From Prauserella isguenensis (GTDB lineage Bacteria > Actinomycetota > Actinomycetes > Mycobacteriales > Pseudonocardiaceae), in NCBI RefSeq assembly GCF_014191605.1, contig NZ_JACHWU010000001.1, positions 1,488,001 to 1,552,000 on the forward strand: 64,000 nucleotides of DNA. Direction: 5' to 3'. Below are positions 1-7,369 of this stretch, in pieces. The translations under genes were made by a program, and so were the position numbers. How positions within the stretch are numbered: position 1 is the stretch's first letter; the number at the start of each line of letters is the position of its first letter. The notes under the pieces were generated by a model. The model was not told the DNA's origin, searched no databases, and saw nothing but the letters and a program-made list of their open reading frames with translations.

Positions 1-300
1 GTCGAATCCCGGTTCGTACAGCGGCGATGTCCAAGTGCCGTACTCGTAACCGTTCTCGGTGCCCACGGGCTCGCTGATGCGCAGGCCCTCGGCGTCGGGG
101 CGGACACCGCCGCGCTCACCCGCGGCGAAGTCGCGGGCGCCGTTCCAGCGGTGGAAGTCGATGGCTTCGTCCTTGGAGGAAGGGTGCGTGGCCTGCGCCC
201 CGCCGAGCGACAGGGCGGGTGCCGAGGCGGTGGCCGTGGGCTGCAGGATCACCGACGCGGTGAGAGCCGCCATCAGCACCGTGGAGAGTCGTCCGCGCAT
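1..300 (-). CDS. Secreted peptidase C39-like family protein (N-terminal part only)
   Basis: The reading frame runs off the left edge of the window, so only the first 100 residues are visible. It begins MRGRLSTVLMAALTASVI, a basic N-terminus followed by a hydrophobic stretch and an Ala-rich region, which is a Sec signal peptide with cleavage probably after about residue 27. The mature start (IDFHRWNGARDF ... YGTWTSPLY) resembles the N-terminal beta-sandwich of actinobacterial secreted proteins annotated as peptidase C39 family. The catalytic Cys/His region would lie outside the window, so enzyme activity cannot be judged. The gene is transcribed out of the window, and a promoter candidate sits immediately upstream. 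Confidence 0.6.
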   Translation of the reverse strand, partial: MRGRLSTVLMAALTASVILQPTATASAPALSLGGAQATHPSSKDEAIDFHRWNGARDFAAGERGGVRPDAEGLRISEPVGTENGYEYGTWTSPLYEPGFD

Positions 301-309
301 GGCGCGTCA

Positions 310-337
310 TTGTTATGGGCGGACAGCGGCCTGTAAA
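310..337 (-). promoter_or_regulatory. Promoter candidate for the secreted C39-like gene
   Basis: On the minus strand a TTTACA hexamer (332-337) is followed after 16 bp by TAACAA (310-315). The -10 element lies only about 10 bases upstream of the ATG at 300, so the transcript would be leaderless or almost so, which is common in actinobacteria. This is read from the sequence only. Confidence 0.35.
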
Positions 338-409
338 CCGCGCGTGGGCCGTTCGGCCCACGTCGTGAGTCCTCCCCTCGCCCTCCGTGCGCGGCTCGGT
401 TCCGTGGGG

Positions 410-464
410 TGCCCCGCCGGGCACCTCAGTGGCGCTCAGTGCCCCCGAGGTGCCCTGCGGGGCA
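410..464 (-). terminator. Hairpin terminator downstream of the acyl-CoA ligase gene
   Basis: An 18-base arm (410-427) pairs with 447-464 with a single mismatch around a 19-base loop. It begins 28 bases past the stop codon of the minus-strand ligase gene. There is no clear U-tract, as usual for high-GC actinobacterial terminators. Confidence 0.5.
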
Positions 465-491
465 TCAAGCCCTGGGTCGGGTGGTGCACGC

Positions 492-2114
492 TCAGAAGTG
501 GGTGATGTCGAGCTTGCCCTCGGCGTGGGCGGCGCGAATGCGCTTCTTGTCGAACTTGCCGACGCTCGTCTTCGGCACCTCGGGCACGAACGTCCAGTGC
601 TCGGGCAGCTGCCACTTCGCCACCTTGCCGCGCAGGAACTCCCGCAGCTCGTCGGCGGTGACGGTGTGGCCCTCCCTGACGACGACAGCCACGAGCGGAC
701 GCTCGTCCCACTTCTCGTCCGGCACGCCCACGACCGCGGCCTCGGCGACGGCCTCGTGCGCCATGACGTCGTTCTCCAGGTCGACCGACGAGATCCACTC
801 ACCGCCCGACTTGATGACGTCCTTCGACCGGTCGGTCAGTGTCAGGTAGCCGTTCGGGGTGATCTTGCCGACGTCGCCGGTGCGCAGCCAGCCGTCGCGG
901 AACTTCTCGGGGTCGGAGCCCTTGTGGTACGCGCCGGCGATCCACGGGCCCGCCACTTCGAGTTCGCCGACGCTCTCACCGTCCCACGGCACCTCGTTGC
1001 CGTCGTCGTCGATGAGCCGAGCCTGCACGGAGGCGGGGAACCGGCCCTGCGTGTAGCGGTAGCGCCATGCCTCCTCACCGGACGTCCCTCGCGGCGGCCG
1101 GGCCACGCTGCCCAGCGGCGACGTCTCGGTCATGCCCCAGGCGTGCAGCACCGGCACGTCGTAGCGCTCCTCGAACGCGTGCATCATCGACGGCGGCGCG
1201 GCCGACCCGCCCACCACGACCTCGCGCAGGTGGGAGATGTCCTGCGGGTTGGCGTCGAGGTGCTGGAGCAGGCCCTGCCAGATCGTCGGCACGGCCGCGG
1301 CCTGCGTCGGCTGCTCGGCCGCCATGATCTCGGCGATCGGCCCGGGCTGGAGGAACCGGTCGGGCATGACCATCGAGGCGCCGACCATGAACGCCGCGTA
1401 CGGCACGCCCCACGACATCGCGTGGAACTGCGGCACGATGACCAGGGTCTTGTCCGTGTCGGACAGCCGCATGCTGTCCGACATGCACACCTGCATCGAG
1501 TGCAGCCAGATCGAGCGGTGCGAATAGACCACGCCCTTGGGCTCACCGGTCGTGCCGGACGTATAGCACATCGCGGCCGCCGAACGCTCGTCGATCTCGG
1601 GCCAGTCGAACTCGGTGGGCTGGGCGGCGAGCAGCTGCTCGTAGTCGTGAACCTGAACGCCCTCGGGCGCCTCGACGGCCGCCGTGTCACCGCCCGAGAC
1701 GACGACGTGACGCACCGTCTTCATCTGGGCGAGGGGCTTGTTCAGCAGCGGAACCAGCGTGCCGTCGACGATGATGACGTGGTCCTCGGCGTGGTCGGCG
1801 ACGTACACCAACTGCTCGGGGAACAGGCGGATGTTCAGGGTGTGCAGCACCGCGCCCATCGCGGGGATCGCCAGGTAGGCCTCGAGGTGCTCGGCGTTGT
1901 TCCACATGAAGGTGCCGACGCGCTGGTCGCCCGTCACGCCGAGGCCGCGGAGGGCGCCCGCCAGCTGCGCGGCACGGTCGCCCACCTCGGCGTAGCTCCG
2001 TCGGCGCGTATCCGATCCGGTCCACGTGACCACTTCGCTCGTGCCGTGCAAGGTGCTGCCGTGCTTCAACAGGGTCGCGATCGAAAGGGGGGCGTCCTGC
2101 ATCGTGCTCAACAT
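492..2114 (-). CDS. Fatty-acyl-CoA ligase (FadD-type AMP-forming synthetase)
   Basis: This 540-residue protein belongs to the ANL (adenylate-forming) superfamily and should activate a medium- or long-chain fatty acid to acyl-AMP and then acyl-CoA in the cytoplasm. Visible motifs are the A3 P-loop YTSGTTGEPKGV near residue 187, the hinge region DRSKDVIKSGGEWISS, and the C-terminal catalytic-lysine segment PKTSVGKFDKKRIR. Length and domain order are normal. The ATG at 2114 follows a GGGAG ribosome site. The gene stands alone, divergent from mihF, with a hairpin terminator behind it. Substrate chain length cannot be read from the sequence; beta-oxidation supply is the likely role. Confidence 0.88.
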   Translation of the reverse strand: MLSTMQDAPLSIATLLKHGSTLHGTSEVVTWTGSDTRRRSYAEVGDRAAQLAGALRGLGVTGDQRVGTFMWNNAEHLEAYLAIPAMGAVLHTLNIRLFPEQLVYVADHAEDHVIIVDGTLVPLLNKPLAQMKTVRHVVVSGGDTAAVEAPEGVQVHDYEQLLAAQPTEFDWPEIDERSAAAMCYTSGTTGEPKGVVYSHRSIWLHSMQVCMSDSMRLSDTDKTLVIVPQFHAMSWGVPYAAFMVGASMVMPDRFLQPGPIAEIMAAEQPTQAAAVPTIWQGLLQHLDANPQDISHLREVVVGGSAAPPSMMHAFEERYDVPVLHAWGMTETSPLGSVARPPRGTSGEEAWRYRYTQGRFPASVQARLIDDDGNEVPWDGESVGELEVAGPWIAGAYHKGSDPEKFRDGWLRTGDVGKITPNGYLTLTDRSKDVIKSGGEWISSVDLENDVMAHEAVAEAAVVGVPDEKWDERPLVAVVVREGHTVTADELREFLRGKVAKWQLPEHWTFVPEVPKTSVGKFDKKRIRAAHAEGKLDITHF

Positions 2115-2414
2115 TGAGACTCCCGTGGTTCTTGCGGTGAACTCGGATTCAGCGCGAGCCTATCCGTAAGCTGCGAGGTGCAGCAGGTGCTGCGGCATAA
2201 CAGTTGCGCGTAGCGGTAGACCACGGCCCGGACGTTTCGGCCCGCATGCCTCGGACGGGGGTTCATCGCGTGTCGATTTCGCGGAAGAAGGGGTCTTGGC
2301 GTTTACTGGGCCCGTGGTAAGAGACGGCCTGGCCAGCGCTTGCTCGGGCAAGCACCTGGGGATCCGGGTTGTCGCCGCTGCACAAGCGGCACCCGAGAAG
2401 AAAGGAAAGGTACG
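2115..2414. promoter_or_regulatory. Divergent control region between the acyl-CoA ligase gene and mihF
   Basis: These 300 bases hold no gene that I can support. Toward mihF there is a weak promoter candidate, TTGGCG (2296-2301), 16 bp, TAAGAG (2318-2323). The predicted mihF leader contains a perfect small hairpin, GCTTGC-TCGG-GCAAGC (2338-2353). An A/G-rich ribosome site (AAGGAAAGG, 2402-2410) immediately precedes the mihF TTG start. Nothing distinctive was seen toward the ligase gene. Confidence 0.35.
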
Positions 2415-2726
2415 TTGGCTCTGCCTACGTTGACTCCGGAACAGCGGCAGGAAGCCCTGGCCAAGGCGGCCGAGGCTCGCAAGGCGCGCTCGGAGCTGCT
2501 TGCGTCGATCAAGGACGGTTCGGAAAGCATCGAGAAGGTGCTGAACCGCGCCAAGGACGACAAGACGGTTGGGAAGACCAAGGTCACCCAGCTGCTGAAG
2601 GCTGTTCCCGGGCTCGGCGCCGTGAAGGTCGCCGCGCTCCTGGAGCAGGCGGGCATCGACCCTGACCGCCGGGCCGCAGGCCTCGGCGACCGTCAGCGCG
2701 AAGCTCTCATCAGCGCTCTCAAGTGA
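2415..2726 (+). CDS. mihF: mIHF-family integration host factor / nucleoid-associated protein
   Basis: A 103-residue basic protein beginning MALPTLTPEQRQEALAKA and ending GLGDRQREALISALK, matching the actinobacterial mIHF/sIHF family, which binds and bends DNA without resemblance to E. coli IHF. The helix-two-turns-helix part (KTKVTQLLKAVPGLGAVK) and the RRxxGLGDRQR tail are recognisable. TTG at 2415 is chosen over an upstream in-frame start because the conserved MALP N-terminus begins there and AAGGAAAGG lies 4 bases upstream. Canonical mihF in relatives usually sits beside gmk and rpoZ; here it is a single-gene unit followed by a terminator, and the middle of the protein differs from the common mIHF sequence. 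It may be a second paralogue. Confidence 0.85.
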   Translation: MALPTLTPEQRQEALAKAAEARKARSELLASIKDGSESIEKVLNRAKDDKTVGKTKVTQLLKAVPGLGAVKVAALLEQAGIDPDRRAAGLGDRQREALISALK

Positions 2727-2734
2727 CGCCTCGC

Positions 2735-2775
2735 GTCCGTGGGTGGCCCGCCGTGACGGTGTGCCGCCCACGGAC
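2735..2775 (+). terminator. Rho-independent-type terminator after mihF
   Basis: Arms 2735-2747 and 2763-2775 form a 13-bp stem with one G-U pair and a 15-base loop, 8 bases after the mihF stop. A short ATTTTC stretch follows about 10 bases later. Confidence 0.6.
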
Positions 2776-2998
2776 CGTCGCGGATTTTCGGGTCTGAATT
2801 TTCCGAACCGGTTCGTTTCCGGTTCGCACATTCATCGACGGTGTTTTCCGCCTCGATGTTCGCCGCCGTTTCGCGGCGGCCCGATGTCCCTTTCGTGTGT
2901 TCGGGACTGCTACCGGAGTCGTCGTGTGCCCGGAGTGGCCGCCTGCCCCTGCCGTGTGCGCGCCGGGGTTCCCCGCTGTTCGCTCACGCCCTGAGGCG

Positions 2999-4144
2999 TC
3001 AGCGCGTGAGCGTGCCGGTGTCGAGTCCCATCGCGCGGGCCAACGTGGCGAACTTCGCCGACGTCTCGTCCAGTTCGGCCTGCGGGTCCGAGTCGGCGAC
3101 GATCCCGCCTCCCGCGTACATCCGCAGCGACGTCGCGCCCGCGTCCGCGCAGCGGATCGACACGGTCCATTCGCCGTCGCCGTCGGCGTCGACCCAGCCG
3201 GTGGCTCCGGCGTAGTAGCGGCGGTCGAACGGCTCCAGTTCGCCGATCAGCCGCCGCGCGGAGTCGACGGGCGTGCCGCAGATCGCCGGCGTCGGATGGA
3301 GCGCCGACGCCAGGTGCAGTGCGGTGGTCGCAGGATCGGCCAGCTCTCCGGTGATGCGCGTGCCGAGGTGCCACATCGCTGGGGTGCGTTCCAGTGCGGG
3401 TTCGGCGGGCACGTCGAGGTCGCGGCAGAACGGGCGGAGCGCTTCCGCGACGGCCTCGGTGAGGATCGCGTGTTCGAGCCGGTCCTTCTTCGAGGTGAGC
3501 AGGGCTTCGGCGTTCGCAGCGTCGGCGACGGCGTCCGCCGAGCGGGGCATGGATCCCGCGTACGGATGCGCCACGACGCGGTTGCCGCGACGGGACACGA
3601 GCAGTTCCGGGCTCGCGCCGAGCAGCGTCCGCCCACCGGGCAGACCCGCGCCGAACACGTAGCCGTGCCGGTGGTCGAGTACCAGGTTGCGCACGATCGA
3701 CGCGACCGGTACCTCGTCGGCGAACTCGACGTCGAGCGCCCGCGCCAGCACTACTTTCCGCAGGTCACGGACGGCCAGTTCGGTGACGGCCGTGCGCACA
3801 GCGTCGGCGTGGATCGGCGGTTCCGGCACGGCTCGCACCGCGGTCGGAGCGCCGATGCGCTGCCGGGCGAGTCTGCGGACGTCGGGGTGGGCCGGGCCCG
3901 CGGTGTGAGTCGTCCGTGGGACGACGAGCCGCGCAGGTGTGCCGGTTGCGGCGTCGTACGGCAGGACACCGGCCGCGATGCCGCCGCCGCGGTCGGCGAG
4001 CGCCGTGGCCACGCGGTCCGCGAGCGCGTCCTCATCGGTTCCGGTGATCTCGTCGTCGGTGCCGCGGGCGAGGATCGTGCGCCGAGCGGTGGCGAACAGG
4101 AAGTCGCCGCGCCGGTACTGCTCGACCAGGCGCGCGGCGTCCAT
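2999..4144 (-). CDS. Isochorismate synthase (chorismate-binding enzyme)
   Basis: A 381-residue member of the MenF/EntC/DhbC/anthranilate synthase component I fold that converts chorismate to isochorismate for menaquinone or catecholate/salicylate siderophore synthesis. Recognisable family motifs are LRKVVLARAL, LLGASPELLVSR, SKKDRLEHAI, MWHLGTRITGEL, LHPTPAICGTP and the C-terminal RYYAGATGWVDADGDGEW. MDAARLV at 4144 is taken as start because it begins 4 bases after the stop of the upstream phosphopantetheinyl transferase gene; an upstream in-frame extension overlaps that gene and looks non-coding. Pairing with a PPTase recalls siderophore loci, but no catechol-activating or NRPS gene is adjacent, so menaquinone supply is equally possible. 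Confidence 0.85.
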   Translation of the reverse strand: MDAARLVEQYRRGDFLFATARRTILARGTDDEITGTDEDALADRVATALADRGGGIAAGVLPYDAATGTPARLVVPRTTHTAGPAHPDVRRLARQRIGAPTAVRAVPEPPIHADAVRTAVTELAVRDLRKVVLARALDVEFADEVPVASIVRNLVLDHRHGYVFGAGLPGGRTLLGASPELLVSRRGNRVVAHPYAGSMPRSADAVADAANAEALLTSKKDRLEHAILTEAVAEALRPFCRDLDVPAEPALERTPAMWHLGTRITGELADPATTALHLASALHPTPAICGTPVDSARRLIGELEPFDRRYYAGATGWVDADGDGEWTVSIRCADAGATSLRMYAGGGIVADSDPQAELDETSAKFATLARAMGLDTGTLTR

Positions 4145-4148
4145 ACCG

Positions 4149-4859
4149 TCAGTGTCCCAGCATGGCCGGCCGCGGGCTCCACCAGTGCTCTGTGACCTCA
4201 AGCTCGTCGGGGGTGAGGACGGCCACCGCGGCGTCGTATCCGTCGCCGGGCTGTAACGAGGCGAGCCTGGCGGTGGCGGGGTCCAGGGCGGGTGCTTCGG
4301 ACGACACGAGACGTACCTGCTCACCGGGGGCCGACAGGGTGAGGCTCGTCAGCGGAATACGCAGACCTTTGCCGGTCGCCTTCATCAGGGCTTCCTTGCC
4401 GGTCCAATAGCGGAAGAACGCACGCGTGCGGTCGTCGTCGGTCAGCTCGGCCACGGCGGCGCGTTCGGCCTCGGACAGCGCGTAGTCGAGGAGCCCGTCG
4501 GCGGCCCGGCGCGTGGTGGACTCGACGTCGAGGCCCAGCTCGGCACCGTCGGCGAGGGCGAGGCCCACGCGGTCGCCGGCATGTGAGATCGACAGCCGGA
4601 GTGTGCTGCCGGGGATGCGCGGCGGGCCGTGCTGCTTGTCGCAGTCGTCGCAGGTCGCGTCGAACACGACGTCGGCCGTGGGGATGCCGAGGCGCTGCGC
4701 GACCTGGGTCTTCGCGAGAACCCGTCCGGTGAGGAACCGCCGACGGTCTTCGGGTGTGCGGTAGGCCGAATACCGGTCCAGTTCGACGTCGGTCAGCAGC
4801 TCCCGGTGGTCGGCGGTGTCGTGCACCGGAACCGCCCACCAGACGGAACACGTGATCAT
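4149..4859 (-). CDS. Sfp/EntD-type 4'-phosphopantetheinyl transferase
   Basis: A 236-residue PPTase that transfers phosphopantetheine from CoA to the serine of carrier proteins. Motifs in order: CDDCDKQHGPP (70-80, the usual Cys/His-containing P1 region), RLSISHAG (88-95), GLDVE (109-113, Mg-binding Asp/Glu) and WTGKEALMKATGKG (152-165, the WxxKEA signature). It is cotranscribed with isochorismate synthase (4-base gap). The prodiginine cluster 20 kb to the right has at least four carrier domains but no redU-type PPTase of its own, so this enzyme is a reasonable candidate to activate them; that is inference. Confidence 0.9.
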   Translation of the reverse strand: MITCSVWWAVPVHDTADHRELLTDVELDRYSAYRTPEDRRRFLTGRVLAKTQVAQRLGIPTADVVFDATCDDCDKQHGPPRIPGSTLRLSISHAGDRVGLALADGAELGLDVESTTRRAADGLLDYALSEAERAAVAELTDDDRTRAFFRYWTGKEALMKATGKGLRIPLTSLTLSAPGEQVRLVSSEAPALDPATARLASLQPGDGYDAAVAVLTPDELEVTEHWWSPRPAMLGH

Positions 4860-4868
4860 GCCGTAAGA

Positions 4869-4992
4869 CTAGCGGCGCGAAGCGCCTCCGTGGGGGGTTG
4901 GTGGTTGGGCGACGGGCGGGCTAGCGGCGCGGAGCGTCTCCGTGGGGGGTTGGTGGTTGGGCGACGGGCGGGCTAGCGGCGCGGAGCGACGC
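4869..4992. repeat. 52-bp G-rich tandem repeat, 2.4 copies
   Basis: Two units, 4869-4920 and 4921-4972, are nearly identical and a third partial unit (4973-4992) follows. Each full unit contains CTCCGTGGGGGGTTGGTGGT and then TGGGCGACGGGCGGG, several G-runs on the + strand that could fold as a G-quadruplex. It lies directly upstream of the PPTase gene start, between divergent genes. Confidence 0.85.
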
Positions 4993-5090
4993 TGCTGTCC
5001 GGCGATCCCTGCACACAGTTTGCGGTTCTCGCAAGAATATTTGCCGATTTCGTGAGGTGGGCGCAGTGTGGGAGCCGGAGGTGGTCGGAC

Positions 5091-6128
5091 ATGACACAGG
5101 AACGGACACAGGCCACGGCGGATACGGGGCGGTACGACGTCGTGGTGGTCGGAGGCGGTGCTGCGGGGCTCAACGCGGCGCTGATGCTGGCCCGTGCGCG
5201 GCGCAGCGTGCTCGTGCTGGATGCCGGGGAGCCGCGCAATGCCCCCGCCGACGCGGTGCACGGGCTGCTGGGCAGGGAGGGCACACCACCCGCCGAGCTG
5301 CTGGCGCGCGGCCGGGAGGAGGTGCGCGAGTACGGCGGCGAGGTCGTGACGGCGAGGGTCGACGACGTGTCGCGCGCCGGGGCGGGCGGGTTCACCGTCA
5401 CCACGGCGGAGGGTCGGGTCGTCGAAGCGCGCCGTGTGCTCGTCACGACGGGACTCGTCGACGAACTGCCGGACGTCCCGGGCGTGCGGGAGCAGTGGGG
5501 CCACGGTGTCGTCCACTGCCCGTACTGCCACGGGTGGGAGGTGCGCGACCGTGCGATCGGGGTGCTCGCGGGCGGGCCCATGTCGGTACACCAGGCGTTG
5601 CTGTTCCGGCAGTGGAGCGACGACGTGGTGTTCTTCGCGCGGGGCACGACGCTGTCCGACGACGACCGGGAACGGCTTCTCGCCCGGGGTATCCGCATCG
5701 TCGAGGGCGAGGTCGCCGCGGTGGACGTCGACGGCGCCCGGATCACGGGCGTGCGATCGGCGGACGGGTCGACGACGACGCGGGACGTGGTCGTGGCCGG
5801 GCCGCGGATGACCGTGCGTGCGGGATTCCTGGCGGGCGTCGGGCTGTACCCGGGTGAGCACCCGTCGGGCGCCGGAGATCACCTGGCCGTCGACGGGCGC
5901 GGGGAGACCGACGTCGCCGGCGTGTGGGCGGCGGGCAATGTCACGGATCCGTCGGCGCAGGTCGGTGGTGCCGCTGCGGCCGGAGCGTTCACGGCCGCGC
6001 AGCTCAACGGTGACCTTGTGCAGGAGGAGACCCGGCTCGCGGTCGCGGCCTACCGCGAGTCGGCCGACCGTGACTCCGCTCCCTCCGACTCCGCTCCCTC
6101 CGACTCCGCCGTCGCGACGGCCGGCTGA
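5091..6128 (+). CDS. NAD(P)/FAD-dependent oxidoreductase, thioredoxin-reductase-like
   Basis: A 345-residue pyridine-nucleotide disulfide oxidoreductase of the small thioredoxin-reductase type. The FAD-binding motif VVVGGGAAGLNAALMLA is at residues 16-32, an LVTTGL ATG-like motif near 118, and the redox CPYC pair near 142 (GVVHCPYCHGWE). The C-terminal FAD motif is GVWAAGNVTDPSAQV. ATG 5091 is chosen over an upstream ATG at 5052 because homology begins after MTQERTQ and GGAGCCGGAGG precedes it. No thioredoxin gene is adjacent, so the physiological partner is unknown. The last 20 residues are low complexity (DSAPSDSAPSDSAV) encoded by a 15-bp DNA repeat. Confidence 0.85.
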   Translation: MTQERTQATADTGRYDVVVVGGGAAGLNAALMLARARRSVLVLDAGEPRNAPADAVHGLLGREGTPPAELLARGREEVREYGGEVVTARVDDVSRAGAGGFTVTTAEGRVVEARRVLVTTGLVDELPDVPGVREQWGHGVVHCPYCHGWEVRDRAIGVLAGGPMSVHQALLFRQWSDDVVFFARGTTLSDDDRERLLARGIRIVEGEVAAVDVDGARITGVRSADGSTTTRDVVVAGPRMTVRAGFLAGVGLYPGEHPSGAGDHLAVDGRGETDVAGVWAAGNVTDPSAQVGGAAAAGAFTAAQLNGDLVQEETRLAVAAYRESADRDSAPSDSAPSDSAVATAG

Positions 6129-6144
6129 CGAGCGGGGCCGGACT

Positions 6145-6194
6145 CAGTGCGGCAACGCCCCGGGCGCAACGGCCTCCGGGGCGTTGCCGCACTG
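6145..6194 (+). terminator. Strong hairpin terminator after the flavoprotein gene
   Basis: A perfect 19-bp inverted repeat (6145-6163 with 6176-6194) around a 12-base loop, 16 bases past the stop codon. There is no U-tract. Confidence 0.7.
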
Positions 6195-6329
6195 CGACTC
6201 CCTGCAGTGTTGAGGTCCACAGCGTTGATGGTGCGTTCCACGGCGGTTCGGACCTCGCTGACGGGACTGCCGTGGTGATGCGTACGTGCCTGTCGCAGGT
6301 TGCTGCCGGCTCCCCTGCGACGTGGAGAG

Positions 6330-6348
6330 GCCCGGCCTTGGGCCGGGC
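6330..6348 (-). terminator. Short GC hairpin downstream of the minus-strand hypothetical gene
   Basis: GCCCGGCC-TTG-GGCCGGGC forms a perfect 8-bp stem 20 bases past the stop at 6369. It probably terminates the minus-strand gene. Confidence 0.5.
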
Positions 6349-6368
6349 GCGGCGTCAGCTGCCGGCGG

Positions 6369-6695
6369 TCAGGATCGGCTGCCCTGCTTGATCGCGAGGG
6401 GAACGCCCGCAAGATCCTCCTCGTTGCAGAGGATCTTCAGGTTGTAGTACGGGTATCCGTCGCGATCGTCGTAATCGAGGTGGATGGCGATGACGTCGGC
6501 GGGTTCGCCTAGCCACTGCTGCGCCTTGCGGAGCCAGGCCGCGCCGCGCTCCAGAGCGGCGGGAAGATCGTCGTCACGGAACTCGACGGGACGGTAGGGC
6601 ACATCGTGGATGTGGTCCTGCGGATCGGTGGGCGTGGGAAGCCCGGGGGCGACGCCCTCGTCGTTGAGTTCCAGGTGGATAGTCTGTTCACTCAC
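6369..6695 (-). CDS. Conserved hypothetical protein, about 108 residues
   Basis: An acidic soluble protein beginning V/MSEQTIHLELNDEGVAPGLPTP and ending LAGVPLAIKQGSRS. No signal peptide, membrane segment or known catalytic motif is visible. The middle part (AWLRKAQQWLGEPADVIAIHLDYDD) looks like a helix followed by a beta-rich segment. GTG at 6695 is used because the sequence upstream in frame is low-quality shadow coding; a GGGG stretch precedes it. I do not recognise the family. It may act with the neighbouring TetR unit but lies in its own transcription unit. Confidence 0.6.
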   Translation of the reverse strand: MSEQTIHLELNDEGVAPGLPTPTDPQDHIHDVPYRPVEFRDDDLPAALERGAAWLRKAQQWLGEPADVIAIHLDYDDRDGYPYYNLKILCNEEDLAGVPLAIKQGSRS

Positions 6696-6763
6696 CCCAC
6701 GAGCGTCCCCCAGTGGCGGCGTCGGGGCAAGCGCCACCCCCTTCGCGCTGGGCCGATGCCCCC

Positions 6764-7369
6764 TCATCGGGGTGGTCGAGGCGGTGCTCCGACGAGGCGC
6801 CGTGCGAGGTCGGCGTAGTGCTCGGCGAGGTCGTTTCTGCCCAGCTCGCCGCCGGGGGAGAACCACCGGGCGACGCCGTTGCACATGTCGAGCAGGGCCA
6901 GTCGAGTCGTCGCGGGGCGGGTGGTGGTGAACACACCGCTGCGCAGCCCGTCGTCGAGGGCGTCCGACCACAGCTTTTCGTAGGCGTCGCGGATGCCGAC
7001 GACGTCCCGGCGGGACGCGGGCGTGAGCGCGTCGACCTCGTTGTCCACCACGCGCGTGCGCATCGGTTCGCGGGCGTGCCGGGTCACGTGCAGCACCACG
7101 AGCCGGTCGAGCCGTTCGACGGGGTCGTCGAGGCCGTCGAGCTCGGCGAGTGCCGCGTCGAGCAGACTCTGCAACGACGAGCGCATGATGTCCGCGAGCA
7201 GCCGTTCCTTCGTCGGCATGTAGTGGTACAGGCTCGCCGACGAGAGGTTGGCGGCCTTGGCGAGGTCGCGGATGCCCGTGCCGTGGAATCCTTTCGTGGC
7301 GAACAGCCGCACCGCCGCACGGTGCACGCGTTCGCGGGCCGGTGTGCCGCCGGGGCCCGTCACAGCCAC
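6764..7369 (-). CDS. TetR-family transcriptional regulator
   Basis: 201 residues with an N-terminal TetR helix-turn-helix: AAVRLFATKGFHGTGIRDLAKAA followed by SASLYHYMPTKERLLADIM. The C-terminal ligand domain is Leu/Ala-rich with a TRLALLDMCNGVARWF segment. It is the last gene of a minus-strand operon and overlaps the upstream acyl-CoA ligase stop by 10 bases, so it is translated with the enzymes it presumably controls. An acyl-CoA or CoA-linked intermediate is the likely effector, by analogy with FadR/KstR2-type TetR proteins; this is inference. Confidence 0.85.
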   Translation of the reverse strand: MAVTGPGGTPARERVHRAAVRLFATKGFHGTGIRDLAKAANLSSASLYHYMPTKERLLADIMRSSLQSLLDAALAELDGLDDPVERLDRLVVLHVTRHAREPMRTRVVDNEVDALTPASRRDVVGIRDAYEKLWSDALDDGLRSGVFTTTRPATTRLALLDMCNGVARWFSPGGELGRNDLAEHYADLARRLVGAPPRPPR

